In this document: positions 58,180-64,000 of the stretch, in pieces
Position numbering within the stretch: position 1 is the stretch's first letter
Layout of the letters: every line of letters starts with the position of its first letter
Source of the DNA: Paraburkholderia phenazinium
GTDB taxonomy: Bacteria > Pseudomonadota > Gammaproteobacteria > Burkholderiales > Burkholderiaceae
Assembly (NCBI RefSeq): GCF_900141745.1
Contig: NZ_FSRM01000001.1
Coordinates: forward strand, 1,054,001-1,118,000
Direction of reading: 5' to 3'
Length of the DNA stretch: 64,000 bases
Translations under genes and position numbers: made by a program
Notes under the pieces: generated by a model
What the model was told of the DNA's origin: nothing
The model's database searches: none
Seen by the model: the letters and a program-made list of their open reading frames with translations, nothing else

Positions 58180-60171
58180 ATGATTTCCCCGCTCGAAATG
58201 ACGCTGTTCCTGCTGCTGGCATCAGTGGCGGGCGTCGTCGTTTTCCGTTTCCTGAACCTGCCGCCCATGCTCGGCTATCTGACGGTGGGGATCGTCGTCG
58301 GGCCGCATGCGTTCGGTATCGTTCCGGATTCGCAAGGCGCGCAGAACCTGGCCGAGTTTGGCGTGGTGTTCCTGATGTTTTCTATCGGGCTGGAGTTTTC
58401 GCTCGCCAAGCTGCGTTCGATGCGCCGGCTGGTGTTTGGGCTCGGCCTGCTGCAGGTGATCGGCACGGTCGCGGTGGCCGTCGCGCTCGGCTTCGTGCTG
58501 GAGCGCTGGGTGCATATCACGTGGCAGGGCAGCGTGGCGCTGGGCGGGGCGCTCGCCATGTCGTCCACGGCGATCGTCAGCAAGATGCTGGCGGAACGGC
58601 TCGAGATCGAGACCGAGCACGGCCGCAATATCTTCGGTGTGCTGCTGTTCCAGGATCTGGCGGTGGTGCCGCTGCTGATTGTCATCTCGGCGCTCGGCGG
58701 CGATTCGAGAACCCTGATGACCGCGCTCGGGCTCGCAGCGGTGAAGATTGTCGTTGCGTTGTCCTTGCTGCTGATCGTCGGGCAGAAGTTCATGACGCGC
58801 TGGTTCAACGTGGTGGCGCGGCGCAGGTCGCAGGAGCTGTTCATCCTGAACCTGCTGCTCGTGACGCTTGGGGCGGCGTTTATCACGGACAAGTTCGGCC
58901 TTTCGCTCGCATTGGGCGCGTTCATCGCCGGCATGCTGATCGCCGAGACGCCTTACCGGCATCAGGTGGAAGAAGACATCAAGCCGTTTCGCGACGTGCT
59001 GCTTGGGCTTTTCTTCGTCACCACCGGTATGCTGCTCAACCCGATGGTGATCTGGAAGCATCCGTTCATCGTGCTGGCCTTTCTGCTCGGGCCGTTGCTG
59101 CTGAAGCTGATCATGATTACCGCGTTGTCGCGGTTGTTCGGCGCGACACCGGGCGTGGCGATGCGCACCGGCATCGGCCTCGCCCAGGCCGGCGAGTTCG
59201 GCTTCGTGCTGCTGAACCTGATTCTCGATAAACACCTGGTCGACGCGACGTTGCTGCAGGCGATTCTCGCCGCGATGCTGCTGTCGATGCTGGCAGCGCC
59301 GTTTCTGATCCAGAACGCGGACCGCATCGTGCTTCGGCTGTCGTCGACTGAATGGATGATGCAGTCTTTGCAGATGACGCGCATCGCTACGCAAAGCCTG
59401 AAACAAAGCGGCCATACGATCATCTGCGGATACGGCCGGGCGGGGCAGAACCTCGCGCGCATGCTCGAACACGAAGGCCTGTCCTACGTCGCGCTCGACC
59501 TCGACCCGGACCGGGTCGCGGCGGCTGCGGCGGCCGGCGAATCGGTGGTGTTCGGCGATGCGGGGCGGCGCGAATCGCTGCTGGCTGCGGGTATCCATCG
59601 CGCGGCTGCGGTGGCGATCACCTACGCCAATACGCCGTCTGCGCTGCGGGTGCTGCACAACATCCACGAACTCGAGCCGACGCTGCCGGTCATCGTGCGC
59701 ACGGTGGATGACGCCGACCTCGAGAAGCTGCTCGCCGCCGGGGCCACCGAAGTGATTCCGGAGATTGTCGAAGGCAGCCTGATGCTGGCGTCGCACACGC
59801 TCGTGCTGATGGGCGTGCCGATGCGGCGAGTGGTGCGGCGTGTCGAGGAGATGCGCGACGAGCGCTATAGTCTGCTGCGCGGCTATTTCCACGGCGCCGA
59901 CGACGTGGGCGACGACGACAGTCACGAGCAGGTGCGACTACAATCGGTGCCGGTCGACGAGAACTCGGACGCCGTGGGCCGCACGCTCGCGGAAGTGGGG
60001 CTGGTCGACATGGGCGTCGAAGTGACGGCGATCCGCCGCCATGGCATTCGCGGCGTGGAGCCCGATCCGTCCACCAAGCTGCGTGCGAGCGACATCGTCG
60101 TGTTGCGCGGCTTGCCCGAAGCGCTGGCCGAAGCCGAAGAACGGCTGTCGCGGCATCGCCGGGCGGCGTGA
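58180..60171 (+). CDS. CPA2 monovalent cation:proton antiporter with TrkA domains (KefB-like)
   Basis: This 663-residue protein has about twelve helices of the CPA2 exchanger fold (LPPMLGYLTVGIVVGPHAFG; GALAMSSTAIVSKMLAE; ALGAFIAGMLIAETPYRHQVEEDI) followed by a TrkA-N Rossmann domain (IICGYGRAGQNLARMLE) and a TrkA-C domain. This matches KefB/KefC potassium efflux proteins. The frame runs upstream far into the kdsD region, so ATG 58180 (MISPLEMTLF) is used. It is divergent from kdsD. Confidence 0.92.
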   Translation: MISPLEMTLFLLLASVAGVVVFRFLNLPPMLGYLTVGIVVGPHAFGIVPDSQGAQNLAEFGVVFLMFSIGLEFSLAKLRSMRRLVFGLGLLQVIGTVAVAVALGFVLERWVHITWQGSVALGGALAMSSTAIVSKMLAERLEIETEHGRNIFGVLLFQDLAVVPLLIVISALGGDSRTLMTALGLAAVKIVVALSLLLIVGQKFMTRWFNVVARRRSQELFILNLLLVTLGAAFITDKFGLSLALGAFIAGMLIAETPYRHQVEEDIKPFRDVLLGLFFVTTGMLLNPMVIWKHPFIVLAFLLGPLLLKLIMITALSRLFGATPGVAMRTGIGLAQAGEFGFVLLNLILDKHLVDATLLQAILAAMLLSMLAAPFLIQNADRIVLRLSSTEWMMQSLQMTRIATQSLKQSGHTIICGYGRAGQNLARMLEHEGLSYVALDLDPDRVAAAAAAGESVVFGDAGRRESLLAAGIHRAAAVAITYANTPSALRVLHNIHELEPTLPVIVRTVDDADLEKLLAAGATEVIPEIVEGSLMLASHTLVLMGVPMRRVVRRVEEMRDERYSLLRGYFHGADDVGDDDSHEQVRLQSVPVDENSDAVGRTLAEVGLVDMGVEVTAIRRHGIRGVEPDPSTKLRASDIVVLRGLPEALAEAEERLSRHRRAA

Positions 60172-60257
60172 GCGCGTGAGTAGGCGCCAGAGTCGGGCCG
60201 CCGCGCGAGATTCTTAAGCATTTTATCCGGATCCATGGGGATCCATCTGGAGTCATC

Positions 60258-60824
60258 ATGTCCAACGCGCTTGCGAGCGCCCCGCTCGACGCGGCTGCGT
60301 TCGTCAAAAGCCAGATTCGCACCGTGTCCGACTGGCCGCAGGCCGGCGTGCAGTTTCGCGATATCACGCCGCTGCTGCAGCATCCTAAGACCTTTCGCGT
60401 ACTGATCGACCTGTTCGTCCAGCGCTATATTGACGCGAAGCTCGACTACATCGCGGGCCTCGACGCGCGCGGTTTCATCATCGGGCCGGTGCTGGCGTAC
60501 GAGTTGAATGTGGGCTTCATTCCGATTCGCAAGGCCGGCAAGCTGCCGTACAAGACGGAGTCCGAGTCGTACGAGCTCGAATACGGGACGGCGACCGTCG
60601 AGATTCATGCGGACGCCTGCGGACAGGGTGACCGCGTTCTGATCGTCGACGATCTGATTGCGACTGGCGGCACCATGATGGCCGGCAAGAAGCTGCTGGA
60701 GCGGCTCGGCGCGGTGGTGATCGAAGGCGCGGCGATCATCGATCTGCCGGACCTGGGCGGGGCCGCGCTGTTGCGCTCGGCGGGGTTGCCGCTGTTTACG
60801 GTCACTGAGTTTGGCGGTCACTGA
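60258..60824 (+). CDS. apt: adenine phosphoribosyltransferase
   Basis: This 188-residue enzyme salvages adenine to AMP with PRPP. It has [14 protein letters not shown], the substrate-binding [37 protein letters not shown] and the PRPP loop [17 protein letters not shown]. It follows the antiporter by 86 bp. Confidence 0.97.
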   Translation: MSNALASAPLDAAAFVKSQIRTVSDWPQAGVQFRDITPLLQHPKTFRVLIDLFVQRYIDAKLDYIAGLDARGFIIGPVLAYELNVGFIPIRKAGKLPYKTESESYELEYGTATVEIHADACGQGDRVLIVDDLIATGGTMMAGKKLLERLGAVVIEGAAIIDLPDLGGAALLRSAGLPLFTVTEFGGH

Positions 60825-60844
60825 ACAATCACGAGGGAAGACGC

Positions 60845-61459
60845 ATGCCGAATTTTTTGCTGTTCCTCGCCACCTCGATGGCGATCACCTTCGCCCCCGG
60901 CCCCGACAACCTGCAAGTACTTGCGCGCGGCATCTCGCAGGGACGTGCCGCCGGGCTGGTCGCCGCGCTCGGTTTTGCGGCCGGCATCACGTTCCACACG
61001 ACGCTCGCCACGCTCGGCGTAGCCGCGTTGCTGCGTTCCTCGCCGATGGCATTTCAGGCCATCAAGTACGCGGGCGCTGCCTACCTGATCTGGATCGGCA
61101 TCAAGGCGCTGCGCAGCCAGGGGCTTGCGACGGCTCATGAGCGTCCGGCGCAGCCGCTGTGGTCGGTGTTTCGCCAAAGCGTGTTCGGCAACATGATGAA
61201 CCCGAAGGTGACGCTGTTTTTCCTGGTGTTCCTACCGCAGTTCATCGAGCCGCATGGCGTGCAGAGCGTGCCGGTGCAGATGCTCGAACTGGGTCTGGTG
61301 TTCATGCTGCAGACAGTGGTCGTGTTTTCGCTTTTCGGCGTGTGCGCCGGGATGATCGGCAGCTGGTTGAAGCGTCGTCCGCGCGTCGGCGTGTGGCTCG
61401 ACCGTCTCGCTGGGGCGACCTTTATCGCAATCGGCATTCGCGTGGCGCTGCGCGACTAG
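60845..61459 (+). CDS. LysE/RhtB family amino-acid exporter
   Basis: This 204-residue protein has six transmembrane helices of the LysE superfamily, with the conserved TFAPGPDNLQVLARGISQGR at the N-terminus and QSVFGNMMNPKVTLFFLVFLPQF. It likely exports amino acids or derivatives; the substrate cannot be read from sequence. It starts 20 bp after apt. Confidence 0.9.
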   Translation: MPNFLLFLATSMAITFAPGPDNLQVLARGISQGRAAGLVAALGFAAGITFHTTLATLGVAALLRSSPMAFQAIKYAGAAYLIWIGIKALRSQGLATAHERPAQPLWSVFRQSVFGNMMNPKVTLFFLVFLPQFIEPHGVQSVPVQMLELGLVFMLQTVVVFSLFGVCAGMIGSWLKRRPRVGVWLDRLAGATFIAIGIRVALRD

Positions 61460-61527
61460 GCTGCCTGCTGCGACCCGCTTCTGAACTGACCCGCGCGGCG
61501 CCGTCGCGCCGTGCCGTTGGAGCACTC

Positions 61528-62376
61528 ATGACCTTGCCCTGTATCACCAAAGCGCGCCGGTTCGATGCGCAGGCGCATCGGCCGTTCTTGATGGAAGGCC
61601 AGCAGGTCGGCTGGATCCGCGCAACGGATGTGCCGTTGCTGGCCCGCTGGCCGGATGTTTTCGATGTCGACGCGGCGGGCGTGACGTTATCGTCGCGCTA
61701 CTCCAGCCTCGATATGCGTAGCGCCGCACTGGGGGCTGTAATCGGCGCGCTCGCCGCGGATGGCAGGATTCCAGGCTGGCGCGATGAAACTTACGCGATC
61801 CGCAACCACTTCGACGCGCAGCCGCTTGCGTATATCGAGCGCGCGGCGTCGCGCTTTTTCGGCACGATGACCTACGCGGTGCATCTGAACGGCGTCGTAG
61901 AATACGCGGATGGCGCGCCGCAACTGTGGATCGCGCGCCGCAGCGACACCAAGGCGACCGATCCGGGCATGCTGGATAACGTGGTCGCAGGCGGGATAGG
62001 CTGGGGCTTCGGCGTGGAGGCGACGATTGTCAAGGAGTGCTGGGAAGAAGCCGGCATCCCCGAAGCGATCGCTGCGCGCGCCACGGCAGGGCGCACAGTG
62101 CATGTACTGCAATCGCTGCCGGAGGGTACCCAGGCCGAGCAGATCTTCGTCTACGACCTGGCGTTGCCCGCGGATTTCACGCCGCGCAATCAGGACGGCG
62201 AAGTGGGCGAACACCGGCTGGCGCGCATCGATGAGGTTGCGCGCTGGATCGAGGAAGACGCGATGACCGTGGATGCCAGCCTCGCTACGCTCGACTGCCT
62301 GCTGCGCCGCCGCTGGATAGACGCTGAGGACTGCGCGGGGATCGAAGCGCTGTTCGTGCCGCCGGCCGCTGCATAA
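61528..62376 (+). CDS. DUF4743/Nudix hydrolase
   Basis: This 282-residue protein has an N-terminal DUF4743 domain (about residues 1-115) and a C-terminal Nudix domain with the box GWGFGVEATIVKECWEEAGI. It resembles the thiamine-pyrophosphokinase-associated Nudix proteins of plants and bacteria that may hydrolyse damaged thiamine diphosphates; the substrate is inferred from family. The frame is open upstream to 61159, overlapping the LysE gene, so ATG 61528 (MTLPCITKA) is used. Confidence 0.85.
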   Translation: MTLPCITKARRFDAQAHRPFLMEGQQVGWIRATDVPLLARWPDVFDVDAAGVTLSSRYSSLDMRSAALGAVIGALAADGRIPGWRDETYAIRNHFDAQPLAYIERAASRFFGTMTYAVHLNGVVEYADGAPQLWIARRSDTKATDPGMLDNVVAGGIGWGFGVEATIVKECWEEAGIPEAIAARATAGRTVHVLQSLPEGTQAEQIFVYDLALPADFTPRNQDGEVGEHRLARIDEVARWIEEDAMTVDASLATLDCLLRRRWIDAEDCAGIEALFVPPAAA

Positions 62377-62445
62377 CGCGTGACGCACAGCGTCCTTGCA
62401 TCACACTAAACGAATCACGGATTGAAGAAGGGAGTCACCCAGGTC

Positions 62446-63315
62446 ATGTCGACCGATCACAGCTTTATTCTCAAACTGTCGTGCGCCGACCGGCCCGGCA
62501 TCGTGCATGCGGTGTCCGGCTTTCTGTTTGAGCGCGGCAGCAACATTCTCGACTCCGCGCAGTTCGGCGACAGCCACACCGGCGAGTTCTTCATGCGGGT
62601 GCATTTCCAGCAGGTAGGCGGCGATCCGGGTCTGGAAGCGCTGCGTACCGCGTTCAGCACGCTTGCCGACGAGTTCGGCATGCACTGGGAGCTGCACGAT
62701 GCGACCGTGAAGCCGCGCGTCGTGATCATGGTATCGAAGATCGGTCATTGTCTGAACGACTTGCTGTTCCGCTACCGTACCGGCCAGCTCGGCATCGAGA
62801 TTGCCGCGATCATCTCGAACCACAAGGACTTCTATCAACTCGCCGCGAGCTATGACGTTCCGTTCCACCACTTTCCGCTGCTGGCTTCGACGCCCGAGGG
62901 CAAGGCGGCTCAGGAAGCGCGGGTGCTCGAAGTGATCGACGAGCATCAGGCCGATCTGGTGGTGCTTGCCCGCTATATGCAGATTCTGTCGCCGAAGCTG
63001 TGCGAGCGGCTCGCGGGGCGCGCGATCAATATCCACCATTCGTTCCTGCCGAGCTTCAAGGGCGCGAAGCCGTATTACCAGGCATTCGACCGCGGCGTGA
63101 AGCTGATCGGCGCAACCGCGCACTATGTGACGACCGATCTCGACGAAGGTCCGATCATCGAACAGGAAGTGGAGCGCGTCGACCACAGCATGACGCCGGA
63201 TCAGTTGACGGCGATTGGCCGCGACGTCGAATGCGTGACGCTGGCGCGGGCAGTGCGGTGGCACGTCGAACATCGTATCGTGCTGAATGGCAGCAAGACG
63301 GTGGTGTTCCGTTGA
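62446..63315 (+). CDS. purU: formyltetrahydrofolate deformylase
   Basis: This 289-residue enzyme hydrolyses 10-formyl-THF to THF and formate, supplying formate for PurT. It has an N-terminal ACT domain (HSFILKLSCADRPGIVHAVSGF) and the C-terminal formyltransferase fold with INIHHSFLPSFKGAKPY and ATAHYVTTDLDEGPII holding the catalytic Asn/His/Asp set. ATG 62446 (MSTDHSFI) is the family start. Confidence 0.96.
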   Translation: MSTDHSFILKLSCADRPGIVHAVSGFLFERGSNILDSAQFGDSHTGEFFMRVHFQQVGGDPGLEALRTAFSTLADEFGMHWELHDATVKPRVVIMVSKIGHCLNDLLFRYRTGQLGIEIAAIISNHKDFYQLAASYDVPFHHFPLLASTPEGKAAQEARVLEVIDEHQADLVVLARYMQILSPKLCERLAGRAINIHHSFLPSFKGAKPYYQAFDRGVKLIGATAHYVTTDLDEGPIIEQEVERVDHSMTPDQLTAIGRDVECVTLARAVRWHVEHRIVLNGSKTVVFR

Positions 63316-63368
63316 GCGGGAACTGCTGCTACTGAATTCGCGGAGTCTGTGCCTCTTTGCAGAAAAAC

Positions 63369-63403
63369 AAAGGCCGCCGGTCATTGCGACAGGCGGCCTT
63401 TTT
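63369..63403. terminator. bidirectional terminator after purU
   Basis: A perfect 10-bp stem AAAGGCCGCC (63369-63378) / GGCGGCCTTT (63392-63401) has a 13-nt loop and is followed by further T residues. It lies between the convergent purU and AI-2E-family genes. Confidence 0.85.
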
Positions 63404-63466
63404 CATGGGGCGCGGCGTTCGGGACGCGTACCGCTGCCGCTGTTCAGGCTCGCGGTATCACACCCT

Positions 63467-64000
63467 TCAAACCATCCGCAGATAAATCAGCTCCCGCTTG
63501 ATATACGCATAAAAGATAGGCGCGGCAATCACGCCCTGGAGGCCGAAAGCCGCTTCCATTACCAGCATCGCCACCAGCAGTTCCCACGTGCGCGCTTCGA
63601 TCTGGCCGCCGACGATCCGCGCATTCAGGAAGTATTCGAGCTTGTGGATCAGGATCAGGAACACGAGCGACATGACCGCGGCCGGAAAGCTCACGGAGAG
63701 CGCGACTGCGACAATGATGGTGTTCGAGATCAGATTGCCGATCACCGGCAGCAAGCCAACGATAAACGTGACGAGCACCAGCGTCTTGGAGAGCGGTAGC
63801 CGGTCGTGGAAGATCGGCAGGATCACCAGCAGGAAGATGCCGGTGAACACGGAGTTGATCGCTGAAATCTTCACCTGCGCGAACACGATGCGACGGAAGG
63901 CGTCCGCAAACCGCATCACGCGAGTGACGAACGCGGTGGACAGCGGCAGCCGCTGAATCGGTTTCTGCGCCCCGACCGCGATGATCGCGCCGATGATCAT
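63467..64000 (-). CDS. AI-2E family transporter (partial, 5' end outside the window)
   Basis: This 177-residue C-terminal portion of a TqsA/YdiK-type membrane protein has several helices and the conserved LVTFIVGLLPVIGNLISNTIIV and the C-terminal VIAAPIFYAYIKREL. Family members are about 350 residues long, so roughly half is missing beyond the window edge; the ATG at 64000 may be internal. Proteins of the family export signals or ions; the substrate is unknown. Confidence 0.85.
   Translation of the reverse strand: MIIGAIIAVGAQKPIQRLPLSTAFVTRVMRFADAFRRIVFAQVKISAINSVFTGIFLLVILPIFHDRLPLSKTLVLVTFIVGLLPVIGNLISNTIIVAVALSVSFPAAVMSLVFLILIHKLEYFLNARIVGGQIEARTWELLVAMLVMEAAFGLQGVIAAPIFYAYIKRELIYLRMV

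Noticed and set aside
58222..59925. 567-codon minus-strand open frame opposite the CPA2 antiporter
   Set aside because: It is a shadow of the antiporter gene, with low-complexity charged sequence.

Overview
The window is a chromosomal segment of a betaproteobacterium, most probably Burkholderiaceae close to Burkholderia/Paraburkholderia. The main grounds are gene order and gene content: the rhodanese-grxC-secB-gpsA block, DUF2244-ctaC-ctaD-ctaE-ctaA-ctaB-SCO, kdsD-kdsC-lptC-lptA-lptB-rpoN-hpf-ptsN-hprK-rapZ, and TPR-lolB-ispE-tRNA-Gln-prs-rplY-pth-hisC. Coding sequence is GC-rich. I see no rRNA operon, CRISPR array, prophage or complete insertion sequence, so this is mostly core genome.

Layout. 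1-6.3 kb: redox and secretion genes (rhodanese, grxC, secB, gpsA), a macro-domain protein, trmL and comF on the minus strand, and a BioC-like methyltransferase. 5.8-15.9 kb: an aa3-type cytochrome c oxidase locus with structural subunits (ctaC, ctaD, ctaE), three small membrane proteins, SURF1, heme A synthesis (ctaA, ctaB) and two SCO-like copper proteins. Subunit II carries a fused cytochrome c domain and an OmpA-like domain. No Cox11/CtaG gene is present. 16-18 kb: an orphan MetQ-like binding protein and a MarR-GNAT fusion. 18.2-25.7 kb: an N-acetylglucosamine locus (GntR regulator, nagA, SIS-type deaminase, EIIA-HPr-EI, EIICB) that holds a whole phosphotransferase chain. 25.8-29.0 kb: cytochrome bd oxidase (cydP-cydA-cydB-cydX, minus strand). 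29.3-30.3 kb: rpoH with a perfect CIRCE operator upstream. 30.8-37.5 kb: an NTF2-like protein, leuA, ybiB, a fumarylacetoacetase-family/maleylacetoacetate isomerase pair and ftsY. 37.7-46.6 kb: rsmD, coaD, fdx, then the minus-strand block from the TPR protein down to hisC. 46.7-51.9 kb: mutM, mutY, a Lon-N domain protein, rapZ, hprK, ptsN. 52-58 kb: hpf, rpoN and LPS transport/Kdo genes. 58-64 kb: a CPA2 antiporter, apt, a LysE-type exporter, a Nudix protein, purU and a truncated AI-2E-family gene at the edge.

How the genes work together. Two terminal oxidases (aa3 and bd) lie 10 kb apart. A dedicated GlcNAc PTS lies on the same segment as HprK and EIIA-Ntr, so PTS phosphorylation and HPr-serine kinase control may meet here. 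The lpt/kds genes run into the rpoN-PTS-Ntr-rapZ genes in one direction, joining envelope biogenesis to nitrogen/PTS signalling. I found no wholly unknown multi-gene system. The strongest leads are the subunit II-OmpA fusion with the missing cox11, the CIRCE-rpoH arrangement, the second EIIB-like domain of NagE that lacks the cysteine, and several strong unassigned palindromes between genes.
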